Assembly: GCF_026586795.1 (NCBI RefSeq)
Contig: NZ_JAPFGY010000002.1
Location: 62,001 to 126,000, forward strand
Direction of reading: 5' to 3'
DNA: 64,000 bases
Origin: Erythrobacter sp. WG
GTDB taxonomy: Bacteria > Pseudomonadota > Alphaproteobacteria > Sphingomonadales > Sphingomonadaceae
Positions 45,821 through 54,954 of this stretch are shown piece by piece; the first letter of the stretch is position 1; each line of letters opens with the position of its first letter. Under the pieces are notes generated by a model. That model was given only the letters and a program-made list of their open reading frames with translations. It did not search any database and was not told where the DNA came from. The position numbers were made by a program, and so were the translations under genes.

Positions 45821-47005
45821 CTATCCTCCGAACGTGGCCAGGGGCTCCGCGAAGGCTTGGGGCAACCCTTCGAGCGCCTTCACGGGCATATGGAAGGTGC
45901 AGCCCTTGCAAAATTCCGGCACCCCGTACTTGGACCAGTTCCATAGCTGGCGGACTCTTTCATCGTCGAGGAGCGATCTGAGGCGTCGGTCCTTGGCATT
46001 GCCCAGGGTGAGTTCGGACTTGCCATCGAAGTTCGCGCATCCGCAAAAAGACACAGTCCCATCCGACAGCACCTGCAGGCTGATCAAGGGAAGGGCGCAT
46101 TGCGCCGTGTTTTGCCTGTCCGGCTCCCACCTTGCGTCGAGCGGGAGCGCGCGCGTCGTGTCGAAAAAGCCCCAGTTCGCATACGTCGTCGTCGTGCTCA
46201 TGCGGACCTTCGCCTTGTCGACGCCTGCCTCCTGCGCCAGGGCATTGCACCATTCGCTGACTTCCGGTTCCGGTCGCTGGCGCAGCAGCCGAGCGCCGAG
46301 CGTGACGCGCTCCGGACCCATGATGGAAAGGATGCGCACCAATTGCTCGCGAAAGCGGCCGTAACCGTCTTTCCGGGTCATCAACTTGAATTCGTCGGGA
46401 TCGAGGCCGTATATCGAAATCGCGATCCGATCGAAGTAAGATAGCAGCTCTGTCAGTTCCTCGTCAGAATAAAGATAAGCCATGCTCGCATTGCTTATCG
46501 CGGAGACTTCGCTGATCGCAGATGTCTTTCTGAGGATCTGCAGTCGATCCAGGAGAAGCTTGTCCAGGAAAAGCTCCCCCACCATCGGCGTCAATCCAAC
46601 CGGACCGCCGCCGATTTCCACGTATTGATCGACGATATCGGCAAACAGATCAAGCGGCATCGCCTGCTTGCGGCGGGTCTGCGAAGAGTATGGGCAGATC
46701 AGGCAATCGTTGTTGCAGATATTGACCGTCTCGATCATCAAACTGAGTGGACGGAAGCGTCCCCGGTGCGTGAAGAAAGAAATATTGTGCTGGTTCCAGA
46801 CCTCGGGAATGTGTGCGAGGTGGTGATCAAGCAGAGGATTCTTTGATTTGTACTCTTCCGATGCAAGGATCATCTGGCGTAGGCCGGCGACGGTACCTCC
46901 GTCGTCGAGGAAAGCCGTCCCGACCGCTATGGCATCGGGGTCCGCAGCGCGCCGAAGCAACGACTGGTAAAGATCGTCAACAACTTGCGATTGGAGGGAC
47001 GCCAT
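45821..47005 (-). CDS. Radical SAM protein with N-terminal DUF4214 and C-terminal SPASM-like region
   Basis: 394 residues in three parts. Residues 10-55 match the short DUF4214 helical repeat (LYQSLLRRAADPDAI...LASEEYKS). The radical SAM core starts with CNNDCLIC (Cys97, Cys101, Cys104), which binds the SAM-reactive [4Fe-4S] cluster. The C-terminal 90 residues have Cys303, Cys321, Cys323, Cys366 and Cys369 in a SPASM/twitch-like arrangement for auxiliary clusters. The substrate is unknown; SPASM enzymes usually modify peptides or sugars. The gene stands alone, and its codon use looks less GC-biased than its neighbours, suggesting transfer. ATG 47005 is the start. Confidence 0.88.
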   Translation of the reverse strand: MASLQSQVVDDLYQSLLRRAADPDAIAVGTAFLDDGGTVAGLRQMILASEEYKSKNPLLDHHLAHIPEVWNQHNISFFTHRGRFRPLSLMIETVNICNNDCLICPYSSQTRRKQAMPLDLFADIVDQYVEIGGGPVGLTPMVGELFLDKLLLDRLQILRKTSAISEVSAISNASMAYLYSDEELTELLSYFDRIAISIYGLDPDEFKLMTRKDGYGRFREQLVRILSIMGPERVTLGARLLRQRPEPEVSEWCNALAQEAGVDKAKVRMSTTTTYANWGFFDTTRALPLDARWEPDRQNTAQCALPLISLQVLSDGTVSFCGCANFDGKSELTLGNAKDRRLRSLLDDERVRQLWNWSKYGVPEFCKGCTFHMPVKALEGLPQAFAEPLATFGG

Positions 47006-47143
47006 GCTTGTCTCGTCGGTTCTATAGACACGCTCAACTACACACGCTGGCGAGCCAAGTCCACAAGACCACTGGCGCACGCACGGGGCGTGATCATCGT
47101 GCAGCTGACGATCGCCACTACAAAAGACGATACGCGCCAGCGC

Positions 47144-47368
47144 TCACCCCTTGAACCTGCGCTCGGTGCTCGGCGGGAACTTGGCGTGGAGCGCCTTGGC
47201 GCGCGTCGGGCGGTCCATCAGCTCGCCGTCGCAATTGGGGCAGCGGTCGTCCAAGTCCTCGGCGCATTCGGCGCAGAAGGTGCATTCGAAGGAGCAGATG
47301 AAGGCGCAGGGCGCCTCGGCAGGCAGGCCCGCGCCGCACATCTCGCAATCGGGACGCATTTCGAGCAT
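47144..47368 (-). CDS. DUF1272 domain protein
   Basis: 74-residue protein of the DUF1272 family. It begins MLEMRPDCEMCG and carries four cysteine pairs (CEMC, CSFEC, CAEC, CPNC), suggesting one or two zinc sites; the function is unknown. ATG 47368 has a GAGG ribosome-binding site six bases upstream. It is downstream of glmM on the same strand, separated by REP-like sequence. Confidence 0.88.
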   Translation of the reverse strand: MLEMRPDCEMCGAGLPAEAPCAFICSFECTFCAECAEDLDDRCPNCDGELMDRPTRAKALHAKFPPSTERRFKG

Positions 47369-47387
47369 CTGCCTCAATCTCCAAGTT

Positions 47388-47494
47388 CCGTTCGCCTCGA
47401 GCGCAGTCGAGAGGCCTGGGCGACCCGTGTCTCGACTGACGACAGAATGTCGGCAGTTCAGCCTGAGCCTGCCGAAGGGCTCGACACGAACGGG
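47388..47494. repeat. REP-like repeat pair
   Basis: Left part contains CCTCGAGCGCAGTCGAGAGG and the right part CCTGAGCCTGCCGAAGGGC with ACGAACGGG, in opposite orientation and related to the REP-like repeat at 44218. It lies between DUF1272 and the glmM stop codon. Confidence 0.6.
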
Positions 47495-47503
47495 TTCCCC
47501 TTC

Positions 47504-48841
47504 CTAAAGCGCCGCCCGCACCGCTTCGCAGATCGTGTCGACCACGTGTTCGACCTCGCGCTGGTCGTCGCCTTCGGCCATCACGCGGATGACGGGTTCG
47601 GTGCCCGAGGGGCGGATCACGAGGCGCCCCTTGCCGGCGAGCGATGCCTCGGCCTCGGCGATGACCGCCTTGACCGCCTCGTTCTCGAGCGGCGTGCCGC
47701 CCTCGTAGCGCACGTTCTTCAGGAGCTGCGGCACGGGGTCGAAGACGTGCAGCAGCTCGCTCGCCGGCTTGCCCGAGCGCACGAGGCTCGCCAGCACTCT
47801 CAGCGCCGCCACGGTGCCATCGCCGGTGGTCGCGTAGTCGAGCAGGATCATGTGCCCCGATTGCTCGCCGCCGACATTGTAGCCGCCCGCCTTCATCGCC
47901 TCGAGCACGTAGCGGTCGCCGACCTTGGCGCGGATCAGCTCGAGCCCGCGCCCGGCAAGGTAGCGTTCGAGCCCGAGATTGCTCATCACCGTCGCCACCA
48001 CGCCGCCGCCGCGCAAGCTCCCGCGATCCTGCATCCGCCCGGCGATCAGCGCCATGATCTGGTCGCCGTCGACCGCGCGGCCTTTCTCGTCGACCACGAT
48101 CAGGCGGTCGGCGTCGCCGTCCAATGCGATGCCGATATCCGCGCCTTCCTCGACCACCTTCGCCTGGAGCGCGGCGATGGCTGTCGAACCGACCCCGTCG
48201 TTGATGTTCGTGCCGTTGGGGCTGACGCCGAGCGTCACCACCTCGGCGCCCAGCTCCCAGATCGCGGACGGCGCCACCTGATAGGCCGCGCCGTTGGCGC
48301 AATCGACCACCACCTTCAATCCGTCGAAACTGATCTCGGCGGCGACCGAGGTCTTGACCGCGTGGATGTAGCGCCCGCGCGCGTCCTCGATCCGCCGGGC
48401 GCGGCCGATCATCTCGGGCGGGGCGAGCGGGATGTCGGTTTCCATCAGCCGCTCGATCTCGAGCTCGGCCTCGTCGGAAAGCTTGAAGCCATCGGGGCCG
48501 AACAGCTTGATCCCGTTGTCGGCGAAGGGATTGTGGCTGGCCGAGATCATCACGCCCAAGTCGGCGCGCATCTCGCGGGTCAGCAGCGCGATGGCGGGGG
48601 TGGGGAGCGGGCCGGTCATGATGACGTCGATCCCCACGCTCGTGAAGCCCGCCACCAGCGCGCTTTCGACCATGTAGCCCGACAGGCGCGTGTCCTTCCC
48701 GATCACCACCCGGTGGCGGTGCCCGCCGCGCACGAAGTGGCGCCCGGCGGCCTGCCCGACCTTCATCGCGGTCGCCGCGGTCATCGCGCCCTCGTTGGTA
48801 CGGCCTCTGATTCCGTCGGTTCCGAACAGCTTTCTTGCCAT
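47504..48841 (-). CDS. glmM: Phosphoglucosamine mutase
   Basis: Interconverts glucosamine-6-phosphate and glucosamine-1-phosphate for UDP-GlcNAc, peptidoglycan and lipopolysaccharide synthesis. 445 residues with FGTDGIRG at the start, the phosphoserine loop ISASHNPF (Ser102), the Mg-binding DGDADR and the sugar/phosphate motifs GGEQSGH and RPSGTEP. ATG 48841 (MARKLFG) is the conserved start with a GGA ribosome-binding site. Confidence 0.97.
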   Translation of the reverse strand: MARKLFGTDGIRGRTNEGAMTAATAMKVGQAAGRHFVRGGHRHRVVIGKDTRLSGYMVESALVAGFTSVGIDVIMTGPLPTPAIALLTREMRADLGVMISASHNPFADNGIKLFGPDGFKLSDEAELEIERLMETDIPLAPPEMIGRARRIEDARGRYIHAVKTSVAAEISFDGLKVVVDCANGAAYQVAPSAIWELGAEVVTLGVSPNGTNINDGVGSTAIAALQAKVVEEGADIGIALDGDADRLIVVDEKGRAVDGDQIMALIAGRMQDRGSLRGGGVVATVMSNLGLERYLAGRGLELIRAKVGDRYVLEAMKAGGYNVGGEQSGHMILLDYATTGDGTVAALRVLASLVRSGKPASELLHVFDPVPQLLKNVRYEGGTPLENEAVKAVIAEAEASLAGKGRLVIRPSGTEPVIRVMAEGDDQREVEHVVDTICEAVRAAL

Positions 48842-48940
48842 CAAATCCTCTGTCGTCTGCACGCGGCCCATGTTGTCTCGCGCTTCTGGCGCGGTTAGGG
48901 CCCGAAGGGAAGGGCGCTGCGCCCGCATAAGGACAGGGCA

Positions 48941-50239
48941 TTGCAGGAACGTGAAGATCTAGAGGCCGGCGCGGACCACGCCGGCCACGGGCGGTTCGCG
49001 CTGGTCGAGATCCGCCTGCCGGTGACGCTGACCTTCGCCGCGCTGGTGGGCGGGCTGGGCCTCGGGATCATCGGCGGGGCGTTCGGCGCGCCGGAGGAGG
49101 TGGCGGCGATCGCCGGCCTGGTCGGCGGGCTGTGGCTGCGCGCCCTGCAAATGACGATCATCCCGCTGGTCGCGGCGCTGCTGGTGCTGGGTCTCACGCA
49201 GATGATCCTCGCCGCGCGCGTCGGCACGGCGGCACGCCGGATGATCGCTATCATGGTCTTCGTGCAGCTGGCCGGCGGGGCCTTCACCTCGATCGCCATG
49301 CCCGCACTGCTGCGCGCCTTTCCCGTGCCGCAGGGCGCGGGGGCGTTCCTCGCGAACACGCCTCAAAGCGTGGGCGAGGTGCCCAAGGTGCTCGATTTCC
49401 TCGCCTCGCTCGTCTCGCCCAATATCGTCGCCGCCGCCGCCGAGACCGCGATGCTGCCGCTGACGCTGTTCTTCGTGATGTTCGCGGTCGCCATCACCCA
49501 TCTGCCGGGCGAGCAGGGCGAGCGGCTGCTTGGTTTCTTCCACGCGCTGGGCAACGCGATGCTGCTGATCATCGGCTGGGTGCTGGCCGCCGCGCCCGTC
49601 GGCGTGCTGGCGCTGGGTTACGGGGTGGGCGTCCAGAGCGGCGGCGGGGCCTTCGCCGCGCTCGGGCACTATGTCGTGACCGTCACCGTAATGGGGACCT
49701 TCATCTTCTTCCTCGCCTATGTCGTCGCGGGGCTGCTTGGCGGCAAGGGCCTCCCGAGCTTCGCCAAGGCCTTGCTGCCCGCGCAGGCGGTGGCGCTGTC
49801 CACCCAGTCCTCGCTGGCGAGCCTTCCGGCGATGCTGGATTCCTCCAGCCGCCTCGGCCTCCGGCCCGCCACGGCCGAGTTCGTCCTGCCGCTCGCGGTG
49901 GTGATCTTCCGGGCGACCAGCGCGGCGATGAACCTCGCGGTGGTCAATTATATCGCGGCGCTCGCCGGGGTGGAGGTATCGCCCACCGTCGCCATTGCCG
50001 GCATCCTCATCGCGAGCGTCATCAGCCTCAGCGCGGTGAGCCTCCCCGGCTCGATCAGCTTCGTCGTCTCGATCGGCCCGATCGCGCTCGCGATGGGCGT
50101 GCCGGTCGAGCCGCTCGCGCTGCTGGTGGCGGTCGAGATGCTGCCCGACCTGATGCGCACGCTCGGCAATGTCACGATGAACGTCGCGGTGACGAGCGCA
50201 GTTGACCGCACCGCCGACGAGGCTAACGCCGAGACTTGA
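48941..50239 (+). CDS. Dicarboxylate/amino acid:cation symporter
   Basis: Inner-membrane secondary transporter of the DAACS (Glt/DctA) family, 432 residues. Motifs are [16 protein letters not shown], the serine-rich hairpin [13 protein letters not shown] and the NMxxR-region equivalents around [18 protein letters not shown]. Substrate (C4-dicarboxylate, glutamate, serine) is not decidable. Translation probably starts at TTG 48941, since AAGGACAGGG lies nine bases upstream and no ATG fits. Divergent from glmM. Confidence 0.88.
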   Translation: MQEREDLEAGADHAGHGRFALVEIRLPVTLTFAALVGGLGLGIIGGAFGAPEEVAAIAGLVGGLWLRALQMTIIPLVAALLVLGLTQMILAARVGTAARRMIAIMVFVQLAGGAFTSIAMPALLRAFPVPQGAGAFLANTPQSVGEVPKVLDFLASLVSPNIVAAAAETAMLPLTLFFVMFAVAITHLPGEQGERLLGFFHALGNAMLLIIGWVLAAAPVGVLALGYGVGVQSGGGAFAALGHYVVTVTVMGTFIFFLAYVVAGLLGGKGLPSFAKALLPAQAVALSTQSSLASLPAMLDSSSRLGLRPATAEFVLPLAVVIFRATSAAMNLAVVNYIAALAGVEVSPTVAIAGILIASVISLSAVSLPGSISFVVSIGPIALAMGVPVEPLALLVAVEMLPDLMRTLGNVTMNVAVTSAVDRTADEANAET

Positions 50240-50319
50240 AGCTGCAACCCGCAGGCCTCATCTGCGTTGCTGCTACGAGAACACGCCGTTCTTCACACTG
50301 ACGACCATCGGAGATCACC

Positions 50320-50928
50320 ATGGCTTTCGCACTTTCCCCGCTTCCCTATGACAGCAGCGCGCTCGAGCCCGCCATCTCGGCCGAGACGCTGTCGTTCCAC
50401 CACGGCAAGCACCACCAGACCTATGTCGACAAGACCAACGCCGCGATCGAGGGCACCGATCACGCCGACAAGTCGCTGGAAGAGATCATCGCCGCCGCGC
50501 GCGGCAGCAACCAGGGGCTGTTCAACAACGCCGCGCAGACCTGGAACCACGCCTTCTACTGGAACTCGCTGGCGCCCTCGACCACCGAGCCCTCGGCGGA
50601 ACTCGCCGCCAAGATCGACGAGGCTTTCGGCTCGGTCGACAATCTGAAGCAGCAATTGAAGGACCGCGGCGCGGGCCACTTCGCTTCCGGCTGGGTGTGG
50701 CTCGCCGAGAAGGACGGCAAGCTCTCGGTCGAGGAATCGCACGACGCCGACACGCTCGTCGACAAGGGGATGAACCCGCTGCTGGTGCTCGACGTGTGGG
50801 AGCACGCCTACTACCTTGATCACCAGAACAAGCGCCCCGCCTACCTCGACGCGGTGGTCGAGACGAAGCTCAACTGGGCCTTCGCGAGCGAGAACCTCGC
50901 GCGCGGCACGGTGTGGACCTACGAATAA
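50320..50928 (+). CDS. sodB: Superoxide dismutase (Fe type)
   Basis: Cytosolic superoxide dismutase of 202 residues. Metal ligands are His27, His77, Asp158 and His162 (DVWEHAYYLD). Gln73 in AAQTWNH is the position that distinguishes iron from manganese enzymes. The length is normal, and a strong terminator follows within 25 bases, so it is monocistronic. Confidence 0.96.
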   Translation: MAFALSPLPYDSSALEPAISAETLSFHHGKHHQTYVDKTNAAIEGTDHADKSLEEIIAAARGSNQGLFNNAAQTWNHAFYWNSLAPSTTEPSAELAAKIDEAFGSVDNLKQQLKDRGAGHFASGWVWLAEKDGKLSVEESHDADTLVDKGMNPLLVLDVWEHAYYLDHQNKRPAYLDAVVETKLNWAFASENLARGTVWTYE

Positions 50929-50950
50929 GGCCGATGTGACCGGACAAGGG

Positions 50951-50989
50951 GAAGGCCCGGAGCGGAAGCGCTTCCGGGCCTTTCCTTTT
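50951..50989 (+). terminator. Terminator of sodB
   Basis: AAGGCCCGGA pairs with TCCGGGCCTT around GCGGAAGCGCT-type loop sequence and is followed by TTCCTTTT. It lies 22 bases after the sodB stop. Confidence 0.8.
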
Positions 50990-50994
50990 GCGCG

Positions 50995-51083
50995 TCACCC
51001 CAGCGAAAGCTGGGGCCTAGAGTGACAAGCGTTGCATTATGAAGCTCTGGGTCTCAGCTTTTGCTGGGATCACGACACTTGTG
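50995..51083. repeat. Inverted repeat of CCCAGC(G/A)AAAGCTG type
   Basis: CACCCCAGCGAAAGCTGGGG near 51000 reappears in inverted, diverged form at 51050-51080 (CAGCTTTTGCTGGGATCAC). This is a dispersed intergenic repeat common in sphingomonad genomes. It lies between convergent sodB and ecfG. Confidence 0.6.
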
Positions 51084-51091
51084 AGACTTGC

Positions 51092-51715
51092 CTACCCCCG
51101 CGTGCTTACCCCGTTACCCGCCGCGACCTCGTCCAGTTCCTCGAGGATCGCGCGGTGGGCGACATCGTCGTCGGTCGAACGCCGGGGGATCGCCCCGTTG
51201 GCGAGCATTTCGGTCAGCGTCGCGCGGGCGCGGCCGACGCGGCTCTTGATGGTGCCGACCGCGCACCCGCAGATCGCCGCCGCCTCCTCGTAGGAGAACC
51301 CGCCCGCACCCACCAGCAGCAGCGCCTCGCGCCGTTCGGCCGGCAAGGTCAACAACGCCCGGTGCAAGTCGGAGAGGTGGAGCGGCTCCTCCTGCCCGGC
51401 GGGCGCGGTGAGGATGCGCTCGGCCACGCCTTCGTCATATTCGCCGCGGAAACGGTTCCTGCGCATATCGGTGAGGTAGGCATTGCGCAGGATCACGAAG
51501 GTCCAGGCGCGCATCGAGGTGCCGGGCTCGAACCGGTCCTGCGCCGCCCACGCCTTGAGCAAAGTCTCCTGCACCAGATCGTCGGCGAGGTCGGGCCGGC
51601 CGCACAGGCCCCGCGCGAAGGCGCGCAGGTGCGGGACGACCTGCGTCAGCTCGCGCTTGAAGTCGATTTGCTCCGCGGCCGATCGCGAAGTCTCGGGCCG
51701 GCCGCCATCGGTCAT
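51092..51715 (-). CDS. ecfG: ECF sigma factor EcfG (general stress response)
   Basis: 207-residue sigma-70 family ECF factor. Region 2 reads HLRAFARGLCGRPDLADDLVQETLLKAW...RAWTFVILRNAYLTDMRR and region 4 LTLPAERREALLLVGAGGFSYEEAAAICGCAVGTIKSRVGRAR. Gene neighbours nepR and phyR identify it as EcfG, which recognises GGAAC...CGTT promoters. Its ATG overlaps the nepR stop by four bases, coupling sigma factor and anti-sigma factor synthesis. Confidence 0.95.
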   Translation of the reverse strand: MTDGGRPETSRSAAEQIDFKRELTQVVPHLRAFARGLCGRPDLADDLVQETLLKAWAAQDRFEPGTSMRAWTFVILRNAYLTDMRRNRFRGEYDEGVAERILTAPAGQEEPLHLSDLHRALLTLPAERREALLLVGAGGFSYEEAAAICGCAVGTIKSRVGRARATLTEMLANGAIPRRSTDDDVAHRAILEELDEVAAGNGVSTRG

Positions 51716-51921
51716 GTGTCGGCGTCCTTGCGGTCACCCGTGCCGCGCGTCGGGGGCACGCCCTCGAGCCTGTCGAGCAGGTCCTTGAAACTGTCCGGCA
51801 GCGCTTCCTCGACCACCGCATCATAGAGCTGCTTGAGCCCATCGGCCCATTCCGGAGCCCGGCCTCGGCCGGTCCCCTCGCGGCTGTCGCCGTCTGCGCC
51901 CTGTGACTGATTGGAGGCCAT
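51712..51921 (-). CDS. nepR: Anti-sigma factor NepR
   Basis: Small 69-residue anti-sigma factor that sequesters EcfG until phosphorylated PhyR takes it over. The conserved helix pair is visible as LKQLYDAVVEEALPDSFKDLLDRLE; the flanks are disordered. It is the first gene of the nepR-ecfG unit, transcribed from an EcfG-type promoter about 125 bp upstream. Confidence 0.93.
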   Translation of the reverse strand: MASNQSQGADGDSREGTGRGRAPEWADGLKQLYDAVVEEALPDSFKDLLDRLEGVPPTRGTGDRKDADT

Positions 51922-52001
51922 TGTCGCTTAAATCGTCCCTGATCCCGTCGTGCCGGCTTCCCCAACCGGAGCCGAGGTCGCTGCGGAAGGGGCGACGCAA
52001 T

Positions 52002-53837
52002 ATGCTGTGCCCAATTCCCGACGAGCGGAGTTTGGACGATTCAGCAACGATGCGCTACCAGTTTGGTTCCCCCACCCGCCGCACAGGATCATCCGTCATC
52101 GAGCCCGCCCTTGTTTCGTCCGCGAATGACCCTGCCGCTCCGCCCCCGGGGAGCGCAGGGAGGGCCCGGCGCTGGCTGGTGCTCTACCCGCGCGCGATCC
52201 CGCTGGCGATCTTCCTCGCCATCGCCGCGATCACCGCGCTGTCGGTCTTTGCGATCGAGAGCAATGCCCGCGCCCGCGAGGGTGCGCAGATGCGCGCCTA
52301 TGCTCAAGGGGTGGCCGCCGCGCTCGACCGCAGCGGCAGCGGCTTTGCCTCCTACCTCAGGGCGGGCGCGGCGCTGTTCGCGAGCCTTGGCGAGGTCAGC
52401 CCCGAAACCTTCGACAATTTCGTGCGGGTGCTGAAGCTCAACACCGAATATTCGGGCGCGGAGGGGATCGGCTGGATTCCGGTGATCGAGGCGCGCGATC
52501 TCCCCGCCTTCATCGCCGCGACCCGCAAGAGCCAGCCCTCCTATCCCGATGTCTATCCCGCCCCTACCAGCAGCATCGGGCGGATCGCGCCGGTGGCGAT
52601 GTTCGCCCCAGCGACGGCCTTGAACCGCCGCGCGCTCGGCTACGATATGTATTCCGATCCCAATCGCGCCGCGGCGATGGCAGAGGCCGAGCTCAATCTC
52701 CGGCCCGCCGCCTCGGGCCGCATCATCCTGATGCAGGAGACCAGCGGCACGGCGCCTGCCTTTGCGATCTATATGCCGGTGGTGCGCGGCAACCGGCTCG
52801 CCGGCTTTGTCTATACCCCGCTGCGCGCGCGCGAATTCCTCTCCGCAGCGATCGACCGACAGGGGGAGCATCGCTTCGGCGTGCGGCTTTATGACGGCGA
52901 GGTCGATACCGGCCACCTGCTGGTTGCCCGATCGGTCGGCGGGGCGCCGCGCGCGACGGTCGAGCAGGCGGTCAACATCGCCGATCGCAAGCTGATGCTG
53001 GTGGTCGAGAACGGCGAGGCCAATGTCCTCTCGCCCCTGTCGATGGTGACGCTGGTGTTCGGCCTGGCGCTCGCCAGCCTGCTGATGCTGCTCGCGCGGC
53101 TGCTCACCCAGCAGGCCTTCGAGGACCAGGCGCGGCTCGCCTTCTTCGAGGAGCAGCACTCGATCAGGAACTCGCTGACCCGCGAATTGAACCACCGGGT
53201 CAAGAACACGCTCGCCAACGTGCTGTCGATCCTGTCGCTGACCCGGCGCCGGGCGACGAGCCTCGACGACTTCGCCGACAGCCTCCAGGGTCGCATCCGC
53301 GCGCTGTCGGCGACGCACGACCTGCTGACCGTCACCGAATGGGGCACCACCCCGATCCGCGCGGTCATCGAGGCCGAGCTCCAGCATTTCCGCGAGGTGC
53401 TGGGCGAGGACATCCTGCTGGAGGGGCCGGATCTGGAGCTTGCCCCCAACGACGCGCTGTCCTTCGGCCTCGCGGTTCACGAACTGGCGACCAACGCGGC
53501 GAAATACGGCGCGCTGAGCGTGCCCGGCGGACAGGTGACGATCCGCTGGCAGCGCGGGCCCGAGCGAGCCGGCGATCCGAGCGGCGAGGCTGCCGGCGAA
53601 ATCAGCTGGGCCGAGGTCGAATGGCAGGAGGTCGGCGGGCCCCCGGTCGCCGCCGATCGCCGCCGCGGGTTCGGCACCGATCTCATCGAGAAGGTCGTCG
53701 CCCACGAGCTGCGCCAGCCGGTAAAGCTCGACTTCGCCCCCGGCGGCGTGCGCTGCGTGCTGCGGGTTCCGGTCCGGCGGCCCGTGGGGTTCCGGATCAG
53801 GGAGAGAGAACGCGACCGGCGGGTGCGGAAGCCCTAG
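52002..53837 (+). CDS. CHASE-domain sensor histidine kinase (HisKA_2/HWE type)
   Basis: Probable input kinase for PhyR. 611 residues: membrane helix (about 60-85), a periplasmic CHASE domain (about 95-330) containing LNTEYSGAEGIGWIPV and RALGYDMYSDPNR, a second helix near 350, then a HisKA_2-type kinase with His398 in ELNHRVKNTLANVLSI and the ATPase motif HELATNAAKYGAL. ATG 52002 is preferred for its AAGGGG ribosome-binding site; ATG 52050 is the alternative. It lies between nepR-ecfG and phyR. The signal sensed is unknown. Confidence 0.9.
   Translation: MLCPIPDERSLDDSATMRYQFGSPTRRTGSSVIEPALVSSANDPAAPPPGSAGRARRWLVLYPRAIPLAIFLAIAAITALSVFAIESNARAREGAQMRAYAQGVAAALDRSGSGFASYLRAGAALFASLGEVSPETFDNFVRVLKLNTEYSGAEGIGWIPVIEARDLPAFIAATRKSQPSYPDVYPAPTSSIGRIAPVAMFAPATALNRRALGYDMYSDPNRAAAMAEAELNLRPAASGRIILMQETSGTAPAFAIYMPVVRGNRLAGFVYTPLRAREFLSAAIDRQGEHRFGVRLYDGEVDTGHLLVARSVGGAPRATVEQAVNIADRKLMLVVENGEANVLSPLSMVTLVFGLALASLLMLLARLLTQQAFEDQARLAFFEEQHSIRNSLTRELNHRVKNTLANVLSILSLTRRRATSLDDFADSLQGRIRALSATHDLLTVTEWGTTPIRAVIEAELQHFREVLGEDILLEGPDLELAPNDALSFGLAVHELATNAAKYGALSVPGGQVTIRWQRGPERAGDPSGEAAGEISWAEVEWQEVGGPPVAADRRRGFGTDLIEKVVAHELRQPVKLDFAPGGVRCVLRVPVRRPVGFRIRERERDRRVRKP
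52046..52070 (-). promoter_or_regulatory. EcfG-dependent promoter of nepR-ecfG
   Basis: On the minus strand GGAAC (52066-52070) is followed after 16 bases by CGTT (52046-52049), an exact match to the alphaproteobacterial general-stress consensus GGAAC-N16/17-CGTT. It would make ecfG autoregulated. It lies inside the 5' end of the divergent kinase gene. Confidence 0.8.
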
Positions 53838-53841
53838 TTTT

Positions 53842-53972
53842 CGGCCACCTTCGGTGGCGCAGACCGCCCGCCCGGCCTCCCCACCCGGCCACCAATAGTA
53901 CCACTATGATGTGGTGGCCGGGTGGGGAGGCGGGGCGGGCGGTCTGCATTGCGCGTCAGCGCGATCGCATCA
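53842..53972. repeat. Palindromic element, copy A
   Basis: A 36-base arm (53859-53894) pairs with 53912-53947, flanked on one side by the small hairpin CCACCTTCGGTGG and on the other by GCGCGTCAGCGCG. Two further copies are at 55050 and 57598. The element fills the gap between the kinase stop and the phyR stop, and the phyR stop codon is its last triplet. Confidence 0.85.
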
Positions 53973-54758
53973 CAACGGCCTTGTCGATCCGAAGAACAGC
54001 GCCTGGCTGATCGCCGCGCGCACCGTCGCTTCCTGGAAGGGCTTGGTGACGAGATAGGTCGGCTCGGGCCGGTCGCCGGTCAGCAGGCGTTCCGGGTAGG
54101 CGGTGATGAAGATCACCGGCATCGTGCCGACCGAGAGGATGTCGTCCACCGCATCGAGGCCCGAGGAACCGTCGGCAAGCTGGATGTCGGCGAGCACCAG
54201 CCCCGGCATCGCAGACTCCACCGCCTCGCGCGCCTGGGTGCGGGTCGCGGCCGTGCCGCTCACCGTGTGGCCGAGGCTGGTGACAAGGTCTTCCAGCTGC
54301 ATCGCGATCAGCGGCTCGTCCTCGATGATGAGCACGCTCGTCGCCTGCTCGCGGTCGATCTCGCCGATCGCCTCGGCGACGAGGGCGGCGACCTCGTCGG
54401 GCGTGCGGTCGAGGATTTGGGCCGCTTCGGGGATGGTGAAGTCCTCGAGCGTGGTCAGCAGCAGCGCCTGGCGCGCGGGCGGGGTGATGACGCCGAGCCG
54501 CGCCTGGGCGCCGGCCTCGTGCTCGCTCGCGGCATCGGCCAGCTCCGTGCTGCCCGATCCGCTCGCCCACAGCTTCCCGAAGGCGCGGTAGAGCGGCACG
54601 CGCCCGCCCGCGAGGCTCGCCTTCAGCGCCTCGTCGGCCAGCGCGGCTTCCAGCATCTCGCGCACATAGGCATCCCCGGTGGTCTGCGAGCCCGTGAGCG
54701 CGCGGGCGTAGCGGCGCAGGAAGGGCAGGTTGGCGGCGATCTGGCTGGCAAGGGACAT
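53970..54758 (-). CDS. phyR: General stress response regulator PhyR
   Basis: Anti-anti-sigma factor: its N-terminal sigma-like domain (residues 1-135, with LPFLRRYARALTGSQ and LTTLEDFTIPEAAQIL) binds NepR once the C-terminal receiver is phosphorylated. Receiver residues are Glu146/Asp147, phosphoacceptor Asp191 (LVLADIQLADG) and Lys239 (LVTKPF), with the FITAYPERLL motif of FAT-GUY receivers. 262 residues, full length. The region upstream holds a divergent small-RNA gene. Confidence 0.96.
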   Translation of the reverse strand: MSLASQIAANLPFLRRYARALTGSQTTGDAYVREMLEAALADEALKASLAGGRVPLYRAFGKLWASGSGSTELADAASEHEAGAQARLGVITPPARQALLLTTLEDFTIPEAAQILDRTPDEVAALVAEAIGEIDREQATSVLIIEDEPLIAMQLEDLVTSLGHTVSGTAATRTQAREAVESAMPGLVLADIQLADGSSGLDAVDDILSVGTMPVIFITAYPERLLTGDRPEPTYLVTKPFQEATVRAAISQALFFGSTRPL

Positions 54759-54923
54759 AGGCTACCTTTTTTGCATGGGGACGATGCGCCGCAACGCGCG
54801 GGACCCGTCCGATTCGATGCATAGACGGTCAGGCCAGCCGCGTCGCCCCTCTCCGACAAACATTCGATATAACCGCAGCTTGCGAGGAAAATGGGGCCGA
54901 CCAAAAAAATTTTGCGCAGCGCG

Positions 54924-54948
54924 GGAACCGTTGCGCGAGCCGGTCATT
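54924..54948 (+). promoter_or_regulatory. EcfG-like promoter of the small RNA
   Basis: GGAAC (54924-54928), then 16 bases, then CATT (54945-54948). The -35 box is perfect, and the -10 box differs from CGTT at one position. It faces away from phyR and toward the predicted small RNA about seven bases downstream. Confidence 0.55.
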
Positions 54949-54954
54949 CTAGCT

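Noticed and set aside
47118-48941. 607-codon minus-strand frame over glmM and the DUF1272 gene
   Set aside because: It reads glmM in the wrong frame; Arg-rich composition and no motif. The same holds for the plus-strand frame 46985-48898.
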